A stretch of DNA of 64,000 bases from Rutstroemia sp. NJR-2017a BVV2 (taxonomy: Eukaryota > Ascomycota > Leotiomycetes > Helotiales > Rutstroemiaceae). Where the stretch lies: assembly GCA_002946415.1 (NCBI GenBank), contig NJPS01000026.1:372001-436000 (forward strand), written 5' to 3'. Of the stretch, positions 24,641 through 37,243 are shown one piece after another; the stretch's first letter is position 1, and the number at the start of each line of letters is the position of its first letter. The translations under genes were made by a program, and so were the position numbers. The notes under the pieces are model-generated. The model saw only the letters and a list, made by a program, of their open reading frames with translations, ran no database searches and was not told the DNA's origin.

Positions 24641-24962
24641 CGTGGTAGAGATAGGCTATACAAACACAGGGTCGAAATGCGACGATTGCTGCTTGGTATC
24701 GAATAAAACTTTATCAGAAAGATAACGTGGTTGTGGTTGTGGTTTTGTAGGTGACAAACCTCAACACAAGCTGAGCTTCACTGCTGACAATATTTGGGTC
24801 AATGAAACATAAGTGGCTTGCGGTGGCTGGATTGCCAGGATTATGAGATCCTAGGATATCAGAGAGGTGTACGTGCACGGCCCGGTCACTCACGTAAAAG
24901 CCGATACATTCCAACTCCTCCTGAAATATATGCAAGACGAGAACAAAATAAGGCTAGTTCGC
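24641..24962. other. Short intergenic region
   Basis: A 322-bp stretch between the HET-protein ATG and the stop of the F-box gene, both on the minus strand. It contains a GTTGTGGTTGTGGTT run near 24728-24745. No gene is recognisable. Confidence 0.5.
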
Positions 24963-26390
24963 TCAGTACCAGTTGTTTCCATCTTCTCCTCGCCTTTCGT
25001 TCCTTGGATTGAGTGATAAAATTCGCTGTCCTGGAAGCGTAACACCAAACTGTGATTCGAAAGTACCTGAGATTGCTCGCCCTTTAATGGAATCAAATGA
25101 ATCGTAGGCATCGAGGTCTCCATTACAGGCAGCCCATTCTGGCGACAGTGGGGAAGTTCCATCGCCCAGGTCGCTCCATCTCGTTACCGTCAAAGCTTGC
25201 TTAAACCGATTCACAGGATCAGATTTATCCTCCCGAAATTTGAGTTCAACCAGATATTCGGTTGGGCAACGTGGACACCGACGCATCGGCTGGCATTGGG
25301 AGCACTGAGACGCCATTTGACTCTGGTTGATAAGCGATAGTTGTACTTTTGGTCCGGACTGTAATTGAGTAGCCAGTCCGACTCGTCTTTTTGGTATATG
25401 ATTTAATGCGCATTTGCAAATGTTCATGAGCTCCCCATCCCGCCAGTGATCGCATACCGAGAAATACGGAAAATAGTCCTCGCGAGAATATAAAAGGTTC
25501 CGTTGTGCGCTCAATGGGAGATCTGGTTCGGCAAATGTCTGGCTGACGACACGCATAAGAAGATGACCTTTGTCAATGTGAAAACGTGTTTGATGTGACC
25601 AAGTTCCCTGCGTATCCTTCCAGCGGCGTGAGATCGCTTCCAAGGAGATCCCATGGCGTGGGGAGTAGCGATCCGCTCTGACTACCAGCTGCACGAAAGC
25701 GAATGGGAGAGTATGACCAAAGGCTATTCGTGTTCTTGGAGGTACTTGCGTCAAAGCGTTCGGACACTCAAACAATGGATTCAGGATGTGAGTAGCTTTC
25801 AAGCGTTCTTCACCTCGTTGCGTCCGCACATGGTACGTCGCACAGGGAAAACAGAGTAAATGGTCTGGCAAATGACGATCCATGGACACCAGGAACTCGA
25901 TCTTGTATCGATGGTTCTCTGGGCGGTCCAAGGCATACCATGGATCTCGACCAACCCGCTGTAGAAGTGTCTTACTTGAGAGTGCAAGATTTGCTGCATC
26001 ACATGGTGATAGATGTTCGATGATGCGTCCCCAAAGCCGGACAGACAGACTAGCTATCACAGGCTCTCCCGGAGGCCTCAATGATTCGTCTGCATGATAC
26101 GTCTCGTTGATTGTGTCGAACGATCCATGATGTGCGAGGCCGTGCAACAATGCCGTATCGTCGCGTCGCTCTCCGGTCTGTTCATCAACGGCGTAAGAGA
26201 ACGAGTGGTCAAACCCGTGGTCTTCTCGAGAACCATTAGCTCTTCCTTGGGACCTGGAGCGAGCAGACCCCTGGGGATCACTAGGTGGATCCTTTCTTAA
26301 TTTTTTCCGAGAAGCTTTTGGTCGCAACGCGTTGAACAGACGCGATGTAAATGTGGTTGGTTTTGGTGCTTCTTCACCGATACTTGACAT
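24963..26390 (-). CDS. F-box domain protein
   Basis: A single-exon gene for 475 aa. After a disordered, Arg/Ser/Gly-rich N-terminus (1-105), an F-box lies near residues 113-147: SLSVRLWGRIIEHL, then ANLALSSKTLLQRV. F-boxes bind Skp1 to recruit substrates to SCF ubiquitin ligases. The C-terminal region matches the layout of a large fungal F-box group: a CFPC pair (180-183), RIAFGHTLPF-type segments and a Cys cluster at 363, 366, 372 and 375 (CSQCQPMRRCPRC) that probably binds zinc. No LRR or WD40 repeats are present, so the substrate-binding part is not assignable. The ATG at 26388-26390 is the first in frame. It lies upstream of the HET gene on the same strand; both families expand in the same accessory regions. 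Confidence 0.85.
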   Translation of the reverse strand: MSSIGEEAPKPTTFTSRLFNALRPKASRKKLRKDPPSDPQGSARSRSQGRANGSREDHGFDHSFSYAVDEQTGERRDDTALLHGLAHHGSFDTINETYHADESLRPPGEPVIASLSVRLWGRIIEHLSPCDAANLALSSKTLLQRVGRDPWYALDRPENHRYKIEFLVSMDRHLPDHLLCFPCATYHVRTQRGEERLKATHILNPLFECPNALTQVPPRTRIAFGHTLPFAFVQLVVRADRYSPRHGISLEAISRRWKDTQGTWSHQTRFHIDKGHLLMRVVSQTFAEPDLPLSAQRNLLYSREDYFPYFSVCDHWRDGELMNICKCALNHIPKRRVGLATQLQSGPKVQLSLINQSQMASQCSQCQPMRRCPRCPTEYLVELKFREDKSDPVNRFKQALTVTRWSDLGDGTSPLSPEWAACNGDLDAYDSFDSIKGRAISGTFESQFGVTLPGQRILSLNPRNERRGEDGNNWY

Positions 26391-27236
26391 GTTGATATAA
26401 GGGCGACAACGACTCAGATGATAGAAGGTACCAAATCACGCCCACAGATGGTCTTGAATTTTATCGTTGATGCAGAATAGCTCTTATGAAGTTTTAAATA
26501 GTTGGGTCAATTCAATTCTCTGCAAACTAACCTTATGACGATGCTAGTAGGGGCGGAGGAATCCGCGAGTGGTGCTGAGTAACCTTCAGGCATAATTCAG
26601 ACACAAAACCACGAGTAAATGTTCACATATTAATGTATCCATAAATTGGCTGTCACCGTTCTCTGTTGTTTTTCAATTGACTCTCAACTATCAAGATATA
26701 CAGGCGTCTCTCCTTCTATAGGCATTAGAGCGATAGAGTGAGGAGAGCTGCTAGGTATGTAATTCATTGTAAGCTGTGGTTTCATCTGTGCCCGCACCAG
26801 CCTATGAACAATCGCTGATTCCTGCATTGTTCTTGCTTGCTATGACGAATGCTGGTAGTGGAAGCTCCCAAGCGCTGCTATCGTTCCCGCAGCCTTTCCA
26901 GACCCCGTCGCTCCTAGACGCAAAGGCAGCATATACTCGTAATCTCATGGGCTGTTTTCATCTCCCGTCCGGTTGCGTCTCATGCTCGTCACGAACGGAT
27001 GAAGATGAGGATCAATCCTCAATCAAGTATCAATTAAACTTCGTTGTGCACGGACCAATAAACCGATAAGAAGCATTTGCATTTGATCAAACTGTACACG
27101 ACCGAGCAATCCGACAGCGAAGTAATACGAGTGTACACCTCACGCGAGTCGAACATGATGCCATGACAAGTCGTATAACCTCAAATTAACGACACTTGGG
27201 TGTAATACTGGATGTCTTAGACAGGACTACCACACA
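26391..27236. promoter_or_regulatory. Divergent intergenic region
   Basis: An 846-bp stretch between the F-box gene (minus) and the proline-rich gene (plus), so both promoters lie here. A 97-codon frame at 26776-27069 on the plus strand has no recognisable domain, and I leave it uncalled. No specific sites stand out. Confidence 0.45.
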
Positions 27237-28934
27237 ATGTCTGCAGCCTTCTCCTCGTCCAATCCTTTTCGGAGGAAAGCTTCCCCGTCCTCGACGACGA
27301 TCTCACCTCCTGCCAACCCCACCATTCCTAGCTTCTTCCAAGAAGAAACATCTGCGACCCCGAAGAACGAATATACCTACATCGAGCGTCAAGATGTGCC
27401 AAAGAAAGTACCCAAGAAAGTTCGAGTTCAGTCTCCTCCTCCGCGATCTCCCTCGGTCGCAGATTCGGCTTCGACGATCGGAGAAGAATCAATACCATTC
27501 AAACACCCTCTAGCCCTACCGTCCGATGAAGATGAAGACCCCTTCGGCAGTGTCACATCTGATCTCTCGGAGGATGAGGAGACCAGAAAACCAGCAAGAG
27601 CTCCGATACTGAATCCTTTCTCGAAAACATTGGAAACTATGGAACATCCGGAACGAGATGCGTTGGGGATAACAACGACAATTACCACAAATCCTGTCAG
27701 AGCATCTATGGATGTCGATGCATTCAAAAGACTGTTATTGACGGGGAATGCGGGGATAAGCACAGCTCCTACCCCACCCCAAGCCCCTCCGGTTCATCCC
27801 ATACATCGCATATCTGGGGATGGAGGTAGCAGCAGCACAGAGACGTCCTCCTTATCACGACAATCAATATTTGAGCCTGTACAAGAACCACTTCCTGAGT
27901 CACCACGAACCTCACACGATATATCAGAGCCGGATGAGGAACGAAGAGTGTTATCAGAGTCGCCGATACAAGGAAGGAAAAAGCCACCACCTCCTAGTTC
28001 GAGACATGGCAAGCTTATTAAGATGGAATTAAGGGGTGAGCCTACATCTACACCTCCGACCTCGCCACCACAAGCTGTCCCAATACCCACCCAATACTTC
28101 CCTAGTATCACCACAACACCAAATCGTTCTTTGACCGATTTGAATAAACCATTGCCGCCAGCACCAACCCGTGCAAGCGGCGAATTAGAACGAGAATCAA
28201 TATTTGATAGTGCATCTGCTGGAAGAGCACCAGAACCACCTTCACCCTCCTCATCAATACGGAGAAAGACTCCACCTGCACCTCCTATTACGCGTCGACA
28301 CAGCCAACTAGTATCAGATCCCAAGCTTAGCAGAAGTAATTCCAGCCGACTTTCACCTAAAGTCGAAGAAGACAATGCATCTATCTACTCAATAGAATCA
28401 GGCCGACCTCGTTCCAACAGCGGAAAGGCACCACCTCCACCACCAATACGAAAACATGCCTTAGTTCGGGCATCATCACATCACGTATCTACCACCTCAT
28501 CCACACCCTTGCCCGCACCACCACCAGCACGCGGCTCCTCACGGCATAATCGTGCCTCGTCCATCCATAGCATCGAATCTTCCAATCCATCAGCGGCCAA
28601 CAAGCGAAGCTCTGTCGTCGCACCACCACCACCACCCCGTCATCGACAAACACGCAATAGCACCGACTTAACACCAATCGCCTCTTCCAACCCGAAAAGG
28701 CTTAGTGGTGAAAACACCTCCCTTCCCAGTCTTGAGCAATATCGTCGAAGCTCAAATGCATCTTCTCTGTCACATACATCGCGGCTTGAAGAGAACACGC
28801 CTCCAAACTCCAATCCTCAAAATGGCGATAGTGGCAGCGGCAACAAAAACATTCTAGCCGACCTCAGCGCTCTTCAACAAGAAATCGACGCTCTACGAAA
28901 CCAATCTCAACAGCGACAGAGGAGCGTCACATGA
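27237..28934 (+). CDS. Proline-rich disordered protein, probable SH3-ligand adaptor
   Basis: A single-exon gene for 565 aa; start context CACAATGTC is good for fungi. Nearly the whole protein is low-complexity and rich in Ser, Pro, Thr, Arg and Glu. It carries many proline clusters of class-type SH3 ligands: KKPPPPSSRHGK, KPLPPAPTR, RKTPPAPPITRR, KAPPPPPIRK, APPPPPRHR. Repeated short segments such as SIYSIES and SIHSIES are separated by basic patches and look like phosphosites. The last 30 residues (NILADLSALQQEIDALRNQ) form a short coiled coil. The architecture suggests a cortical-actin or polarity scaffold recognised by SH3 proteins (yeast Aim21 and Bbc1 partners are the nearest analogues I can think of), but I do not recognise an orthologue. 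No catalytic domain is present. Confidence 0.8.
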   Translation: MSAAFSSSNPFRRKASPSSTTISPPANPTIPSFFQEETSATPKNEYTYIERQDVPKKVPKKVRVQSPPPRSPSVADSASTIGEESIPFKHPLALPSDEDEDPFGSVTSDLSEDEETRKPARAPILNPFSKTLETMEHPERDALGITTTITTNPVRASMDVDAFKRLLLTGNAGISTAPTPPQAPPVHPIHRISGDGGSSSTETSSLSRQSIFEPVQEPLPESPRTSHDISEPDEERRVLSESPIQGRKKPPPPSSRHGKLIKMELRGEPTSTPPTSPPQAVPIPTQYFPSITTTPNRSLTDLNKPLPPAPTRASGELERESIFDSASAGRAPEPPSPSSSIRRKTPPAPPITRRHSQLVSDPKLSRSNSSRLSPKVEEDNASIYSIESGRPRSNSGKAPPPPPIRKHALVRASSHHVSTTSSTPLPAPPPARGSSRHNRASSIHSIESSNPSAANKRSSVVAPPPPPRHRQTRNSTDLTPIASSNPKRLSGENTSLPSLEQYRRSSNASSLSHTSRLEENTPPNSNPQNGDSGSGNKNILADLSALQQEIDALRNQSQQRQRSVT

Positions 28935-31900
28935 ATCTCCACATCTGCACATAACGAAAACTAGCACTTTTACATGCATGAACCATGACGGCTCGAAAAA
29001 TGAACTCCCATGACCACAAAATTGCATTCTTGAATCGCTATCGATGAAAAGATAAAAGCTCTCTGACTCGGGTCGCTAATTGCGCTTATTTGCATATATA
29101 CATTGATGAGTCTGTGCGGAATTCAAAGGACGAAGATACCTTGGATTGCGTCAGATTGAGTTTGGGTAGATACCCGGAAGGGGGGAAACCGGGTACAACT
29201 TGAGGCGGTAATTGTCGGAACGGTCTCCTCAACTCGACTGGCTTGGCTTCACTTGGCTTGGGTCTGGACTACATCCGAGACGAGGGAGCATGTTTTAACG
29301 TCGAGGAGAAAACAAGCCGAAATCTACATGAAGCGGTGTGGGGTAGCGGAAGTGAAGGGAAGGGATAGGGATGCATGTAAGGACGGTATCTCAGAGAAGA
29401 GAGATGCCAGATCGGGGTCAATGCGAATGAAGAACTACTTGCATGCTATTGCCAAAGTGTGCATACCATACCATGTTTATCTTGTGGATAGGACACAATA
29501 GGATAGCTAGTTGCTTGCTTGCACATATACCTACTGCGTTAGATGTATGTATGTATTATGGTGTTTGTACAAATTTACCTACATACATCAATTGTTTCTC
29601 CGCCTGGTGCTTTGGTGCTGGACATGGTAGCTCTGGGCTTGACTTGAGTTCTCTGAGGGTTGATTGATATCCATGAAACCAAACGAGATTGGAGTGAAGA
29701 GAGTTGAAAGTTGAAAGTTGGTTCAAATCCATCCTACAGCAAGAAATCGAATCCCCGGTGCTCAGCAACGTGTCTAGGAGCAAGCAAGTATATCAGACCG
29801 GGTCAATTTGCACGGATGAAGGAACAAGGGGGGTAAGTTAATTCCTGCAATTGCACACCTGGCAGATAATATTTTCCATTTTCCATAGTAGCTGGAAGCG
29901 GTATCATATTCCTCTCTTCTCTTCTGTTCTCTTTCCCTCTACATCGCTATCCTTGATTTATTGTATTCTTTGCCTTCCCTTACCTGCACTGCACAGCCTC
30001 CCTCCCAGCAAGCAATCAAAGTCTCTTGAGCCTTCGATTCTGGGATTGAGTTCAAGGAACCCAGCGGTGTGTGTCTTGCATTTTGCTTTTAAGTTTTACG
30101 TTACCAAGTATTTCGACTAAGTTAGTGGTACGAAGGGGACAGAGTCATGGTTTGAGACGTGTGTGCTATTCTTGACTCGTCCGGAACTCGGGGATCCAAT
30201 GAGTCGGGTTGTGGTGCGGTGGAGGGGGAGGGAGGGATGTTCCTTGTCGGAGAGGAGCACGGGATGAGGAAGTGGAGTGGAGTGCGGGAGATCGGAAGAT
30301 CGGAAGGGAGTGGAGAAGGAGAAGGAAGGAATATTAGAGAGGCGAGGATGGGTGCAGGTTTGTGGCAGGTAAATGGATGGATGGATACTGGCTGGGGACA
30401 GGGACAAGCATTGCGGGTTTGGATCGGGAGTGTTTGAGCGCTTGGATATGGTGTTGAGAGTGGGTGGGGATGGAGCTAGGGATGGAGATATGGATTGAGG
30501 TTGGAGGCTGGGCTTTTAGGTATTGGGTGAGAGGGAGAGAATGAAGATGGGTCTTGGGACGGCATGTTTCCGTTGAGGTGGGGAGGATCGGGGAGGAGCT
30601 GGAGGGGGAGGAAGGAAGGATAGAACGGAAGTGAGAACATAGCAGTGAGGACGAGACAGAATGGTCTGGGAGAATCATTCTTTCGCAGCCTATGCACAAG
30701 CTGAGTAGTAGGATCATAAGCACACGGAGAAATATCAAGAGGCACGAGCTGGATGCTGTCGCCATATCTGCGCATAGCCAGAAGTGATCACAAGCTCAGC
30801 GTATCTTTCATCGCCAGATCGACGACGAAGAAACGCAACGAAGCGAACAAGCAGGCGCATGAATACGCAAAGCGGAGCCAGCGGACAGCAACAATCGAGA
30901 TTGGGGACCAATCTGTCGAAATGCCTGTATGCCCCAGAAGTATGTTTCGCAGGAAGAGTGGGGGGATGGGGAGGTAGGTGCAAGTACCGGGATGCAAAAC
31001 GGAGCATGACTAGAATAGCACTTCTGCATTTTCCAGATCCGGAAGGCGAGAGGCACGAGGGGAGAAATTCTGCCATATACGGTACGCCGTGCTGCATACG
31101 ATGAAGAACTGGCTGTGGACGGGCAAGCAGCTGAGCAGAGAAAGGCTGCTTGGTTGGTTGTGGGAGATGGAGGGCAGGAAGGCGAGTGGAGTGGGTTCGG
31201 GTCATAACCCGCGCAGTATAGCCAGGTTTTGCATCTGAGCGGACTAAGACCAGACCAATAGAAACGGGTTGGAGATGTTTTTATGCATTCATACAGACCT
31301 CGGCTGGTGGTTGCAGCATTTTTGGGGTTAGTGTGCGGCATGCTTTCGGGGTAGGGGAGGGAGGGTTGGTTCAGTATACGAATATCTCCATGAATCTCCG
31401 CGCGCAGATATGTACAGTACAGCATGACTCCACCTGAGCTGTACCGCACATGCACGGAAGAAATAATTTCCACTATACTCTGTACGAAGTACTGTAAGTG
31501 AAGCAAGGATGGACGGACTGAGTAGGAAAGTGGGGTTGGGCAAAGTGGGAATAAGTATAGTAGGAATATCCACAGCGATTAACCCCGACATGATCGCTTG
31601 TGCATACACTTGCTTGGGTGCGGTTGATCGGCGAAGGGATGGGAATGGGTTAGAAAGATAGGGTTTGGAGCTATTTTAGCTCAGGTGGGGTGCGGTGGGA
31701 GAGGTGTCGGTGAAGGAGGGGTTGTTTGGGGAGCATGGGCGGGTCAACTTCGGGGTTTGTGGTTGCGTAGATGAGTGCGTGGGTGATGGGAGAAGTTGTG
31801 TAGATGGAGGGGTACGTCTACTAGAGGATTGAGGCGGTATGCGTTAGCAGCGAAGAAGCATGGAACAACATGGAAGGAAGCATTTTGGCTGAACTCCACG

Positions 31901-32339
31901 GTGCGAGTCCGCGCGAGCACTGCACCTACGACAGTTGCATTAGTGAGCAGGTAGATCTGTACGATTACATTACTCGAAATTAGGGATGATATAACCGTGC
32001 TGCGTTAGCATGTTGGTTGTTTCAGCCCAGATAAGCTGCTCAATGACGTGATGAGGCAGATGCAATTTGTTGGATATGGATACTCAATCGTGTTGTGCTG
32101 TTCCGGAAACGGGTACAGTCTGGAGGGTTTCGTGGCAAGGCTGGTTTGGTTTGAGTCCGGTGGAGAGCACGGAGGAAGAGATGGGATTTGTAAATGCTGT
32201 TATGGAAATGTACTAGGTGTGTGTGGGTCGAGACATAGGTTTGAGTCAAGTGGACACCACCAAACTCAATGTCGGTAGTGACTTAGAGGAACTTTTCGAT
32301 TCAAGTCAAAAATTGGATATTTTGATATTTTGTACAGCA

Positions 32340-32383
32340 GATGCGTGCATGCATGCATTTCTTCGTGCGTATATGCATGCATC
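32340..32383. repeat. GCATGC-rich imperfect inverted repeat
   Basis: The arm beginning GATGCGTGCATG and the arm TATGCATGCATC are near-complementary across a loop of about 20 bp, giving an imperfect hairpin. Alternating purine-pyrimidine ATGC units make it prone to slippage. No function can be assigned. Confidence 0.55.
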
Positions 32384-35300
32384 TGAGTGGGGACGAGAAT
32401 TGATACGTGGGTGCCCTGAGCGTGGTGGATTTCGTACTTCTCCGCCTAGTGGAAGTACAGTTGAATCACCTCTGCATGAGTATGTCCCTCTGCATGTGTA
32501 TGTCAGCATTTATATCGAACTATCTTGGCTACTCGATATCGAGAGATTATACCTACGATCGGAAGTCTTTCCATGCTCTCGGTCAAATTGAAATATCATC
32601 TCGTCGTGTAGTCCCGTGAATGGACCGAGTCACTGCCCAACCAAACTACGGTGAGTATTTCCTTGGAATTGAGAAGCTATCACTCGCACGAGGTCGGCGT
32701 TGGCGTTGAAGGAAAGAGGAAGTGTGTTATGGAAGACCTAGCTTACAGCTCGGCGGCAGTACACCACCAGCCATCTTCAATATTGCTTTGGAATATTCGA
32801 GGTTCGAGTAGATGCATGCAATACAAGCATGTCCTGAATTGATTCTCTTCTCTTTTTTGGAAGATCCGACTTTCACCTAGACTATCAAAATACTAAACTA
32901 GTATTTCGAATATTGGAAAACCAGCAAGATATCTACAGTACGCAGGCATACCCCCAGCACTCTCTATCACGTAAAGAGCTTTGACTGTAAACTTGAATCT
33001 ACCAAACTCTCGGTTTTATCAAGCGGCATGCTCAGAGATGTTCAAGGAATATTCTGAAAATGCAAGCATATCCCAGTCTGATTATCTCATGGTACTGGCA
33101 CTGAACTTCAATGATCCTTCACATCTATGAGCCGCAGGCATACCCCGAACTCCCGTCTTGCACTCCCAACCAACGACCTACCGAATTATCGAACCGCCAA
33201 ACTAGCTTGTACATCGATGGGTTGCTATCAGCCTGTAAACCAAGTATGCTATGAACTGCCTCATTCTGACGCGCAGCCAACTACATGTATGGAACCCAGA
33301 TACGGGAGTTCTTCAAAGTGGAGCCGCCAGAAACAGAAGAAGTATTCCGGGCAGTACAAGAAATACTCGTCCTCCTAGCTAACTAGCTAGATGAATATAG
33401 CAGTTTTATCAAAATGCCCAAGATGTAGACTAGAGGAAACAGAACAGACTCCAACTCCACATTCATCATCTACAATGCCCTCTTCCCCCTAGCAGCTTCA
33501 CTTCCACGTAGAGTTTTGTTGCTCGTCTTCAAGACCTGCATATGTATACCTGCATATAAATGCATATAATTGCAAGGAAGAGATACTTCTCTCGCACGGA
33601 GAGCGGGGACCAACGCAGCGGAGAGTGGTGGCAGCGGCGGGGCTCTTGAAGTCATTGCATAATGTGTAGGAGAGGGCAGTGAATGGAGCAGAAACCATGC
33701 CATGAAAACCTCACAACAACACAGGACAACCCAATCGGTGAGCCCGTGTCTAAGCAGAATATGAACAGAACTTGTTCACTGCATACCATTGCACCTAGTC
33801 AAGCTTCCTTCAACTCCAGCCAGCTGAGAAATTGATCCGATCACTTGATCGCACCCGGAAACGCACCCACTCAACGGCACATCATGACAACGCAGTACGT
33901 ACGGCGAGAACCGATACAGCCAAGACCATGCCAGCCAGATACTTCCATTCCCATCCATCTACCTAGCAATACCAACCCTATATCAACCCCAACCCTATAG
34001 TACCCACCAAACTCTCCCAGCCCCTCCGAGTACAGCCCCCCCTCACTAGCTCCCCAAACTCCATCAAAAAACCACACACCGTGTAACTTTCGACAACGAG
34101 AAAATTTTCACCTACTTATCGTCCACGTATGAAAACCATCTATCCCCGCCACAGCAAACATGTGACCGAATTCGAACCCGAATCTTTGGCACACTATCCA
34201 TTCCGCGTGTCTTGGCATCTGCATTGTGAGCGTTAGTTTGTGTTGTAACTGGTTCTTGTGTCAGGAAGGGGCGCGGTGAGAGGAATTGAGGGTAGTTGAT
34301 TTGTGAAAATGGGAAGTAAAGTTTGCATGTGAAATATTGTAAGTTAGGTGAAGTGGGGGTTGTGCGGTGTTAGTCGAGCGAGTCAGAGGTGGAGTTTGGC
34401 GGTTTAGGGCTGATGATGATTGATGATGATTGATGATTGATGACGATTTACTCTCGAAGCTTCCTGTGTGAGATTTGCCTTTTTCCCCTTTTCCCTTTTC
34501 CCCTTCATGTGCATTAGATTATTCAGGTGAACTTACCTACAACACGGCACATGAAGCCAGTAGGTCTACTGACTAACTGCTCTAGCTACAGTAGCTTGAA
34601 ACACATCCTTCTACCTCTTTCCCTCCGCAGCTAGAGGATTCTTGACAGACAAGGGAGGAAACTTTATCCGCTCGGGTTACATCGGTCTTGTCTACATCTC
34701 ACGATAGTTTCCCTACTGCCGTCGCTCAGTCCCTATTTTGCCTGCTCATTCATTCATATCCAGTCATCAACAAGTGGAAAGGGTATGGAAATGCACTAAC
34801 CGCCTCATCACAAACATGAAATATGATATGATGTGAACTAAGACTGTAGTTCGTGATAGAGGCGCAGAGTCATACATAATATTTCGTAAAACAGGAGTTA
34901 TAGGAACAATGCACCAAACTAGAGTAAGAGAGCATCACTTACCCATTCATGGCAGGTAGAGAGACAACATGAGATGTGACAGAGACTAGCCCGCTCACCA
35001 CAACTCACATGTGAATAAGCAGGTAGTCGTTGCACAAACGTAGTCCTTACGTATACCCGATCATTCCCATTCCTAAGCAATCCGAGTACAATCCCTCCCT
35101 ACGTACGGAGCGACCAACGGCGGAAAGCGCTGACGGAAGTAAGCCCGACTCCATGCCACGATCCGAGAATGCAGCCTGCCTCCATATTCATGTAACCCCC
35201 ATATGTAAGTACGTAAGTACGTAAGCAAGCCATCAGGCAACACGAGAATAAGAACTTAACCAAGAAACCGGGTCGGGAACACAACGAGACGAGATGAGTT

Positions 35301-36117
35301 TGGGAGGAGGCAATACTTGATTCGCTAAGAGCAGGGGCTGATCGGTGAGATATAAGGCAGATGAACATACATACGAGAAAGGAAAGAGGAAAAGGAATGA
35401 AGGGGTCTTTCCACTAGGTAGTTTGGAGAAGAGAAAGGCGAGGTGTGGTGAGATTGATTATTTGAGATGAGACATTTAGGATCTTTGTCGCTCTAGATGT
35501 GGCTGAATTGGGGGAAGTAGTCGCATGTTTTTGGGTTTGGCATTTTCCTTGGTGGTGTTTTCGGGTTCGTATCTTGAGGTGTCGGTTTGGGGGTTTGGGC
35601 TGACTGTGATATGGTACGATATAGTTAGTTAGGTGGAGAGTTGGATAGAGAGTTGGGACGAGAAGTTAAGAAGAGGCGAAGAGAAATCCGAAAGGAGGCA
35701 CTGGTTGTTAGGTTGGTATCATTTGATCATTCCGCATGATTACTGTTAGTTAGTATGGGGTGAGTAGTATCCATCTAGGCGGCAAGTGAAGCTATGGATG
35801 GGAAGGCATGGTAAGGATGGAAGTAGATGCCATCCAAATCCATCTCATCACCTCAGCTTCTCCACGCCAGAGACATACCACTTGTTCGTCCCATCCTATT
35901 GCAGCGCATTGTGAATCTTCAACTTCCAGTCCCACGCAAGCTCAACGGGTAAAAAATCACTCCATAGAGGACAATGTGCAAGTGTGTACTAAACACCTAC
36001 CAATCAATACATATCCAGCTCCGGCTCTAGACCACATCCAATACCACCCACCTCTCCGGACCAGCCGCATCACATCGCAACGATCTTCAGCACGGCATTG
36101 AAAAAGGAAAAAGAAAT

Positions 36118-36159
36118 CCATCCACCACTTACCATCCACCACTTACCATCCACCACTCA
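36118..36159. repeat. 14-bp tandem repeat, three copies
   Basis: The unit CCATCCACCACTTA occurs three times head to tail, the last with CTCA at its end. It sits in the gene-poor tract. Confidence 0.85.
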
Positions 36160-37220
36160 ACAATCCCAAAACCAATGACACAATCTCCATGTAAGTCATA
36201 CCAAAACGGTCGGTATGCATCCATTAGCATGCCAGCCCCCCAGCCCCATGTAGTGTATTTCCCATCTCTGCCGTGCCATCAATCTCAAGCCGGTCCTATT
36301 CAATCCCGTCTCTCATGGCAAAAAGCAAATCATGGAAAATCAGGTACCGATTCGGCAGCCTTCTTTCCCTAGTGCGATCCGAATTGTTTGGATAATATCT
36401 GTGGCACAGCAGGTTGGAAAATGATCTACCCTAGCTTATCGCCTTCTACCCTGTAGATGTGTAACTTACTGTATCTGTACTAAGGATATATATGCCTGGG
36501 TAGGGAAATGGTAATATCGAACGGCTTCTTAGCGTCTTTTGCCCGTAGACGAGCACTGCGAGAACCGACGATATAAGTTATATCATATGCAAAGTCTCGG
36601 CCGTAGGTGCAAGTCCCACCGCATACGCATAATATACTTTCTATCCTCGCCGAGGAGCAAAAGGTAAATATGATAACTGAGCTGTCATATCCATAGTGCC
36701 GACAATCTCGAAAGCCGGGGAGATGCTTCCTGTGCAGACAAGAGATATAGGCACTTTCTTTGCGTCGCATGTGGCTGTTACTTGTAGAGGCAAAAACATA
36801 CATGGAGAGTGACAAAGACAATGACGAAACACTCGAGTTTGCGCATGTGTTTCATCTTCGTTGACTTGACTCGTGAACTACTGATTGATCTCGTGGTCAT
36901 TTCAAATCCGAGGGTAGAGTAAGCAGAGGGATGAATGAAGGGGGTTTACTAGCCTTTCTGGTGTACGTTTGGCTAGGGTTTGACAGGACAGAATGAATGA
37001 TGTCTAGGGTTATTGAAGAAACTGTATTAGTTGTGGTTAGATGGGTCGATACGAACGAACCTAAGGTAGCTGCGTATGTGCTAAAGAACTTCTAGTTGGT
37101 GAAAAACAAGATGTGATTACTTGGCATGTACGTATCTCCCTCCAGGCGTCGGACATATCCTAAGCTGGCTGCATCTTCGTCCCATATCCAGCTCCAGCTC
37201 CAGCTCTATGTGATCCCGAA

Positions 37221-37243
37221 TCCCATCCCATCCCATCCCATCC
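37221..37243. repeat. TCCCA pentanucleotide microsatellite
   Basis: Four to five perfect TCCCA units. The complementary unit GGGAT occurs as another array at 48667-48694, on the other side of the transcription factor gene. Confidence 0.85.

Noticed and set aside
27794..28375. A 193-codon open frame antisense to the proline-rich gene
   Set aside because: Complement of a proline/serine-rich coding region, rich in Gly and Ser, with no domain. It is a compositional shadow.
34168..34185. A tRNA-like B-box (GGTTCGAATTC on the minus strand)
   Set aside because: No A-box at the right distance and no acceptor stem or cloverleaf could be drawn.
36600..36632. A GTGCAAGTCCCAC stretch resembling a tRNA T-arm
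   Set aside because: Deviates from the GGTTCRANTCC consensus and has no A-box upstream.
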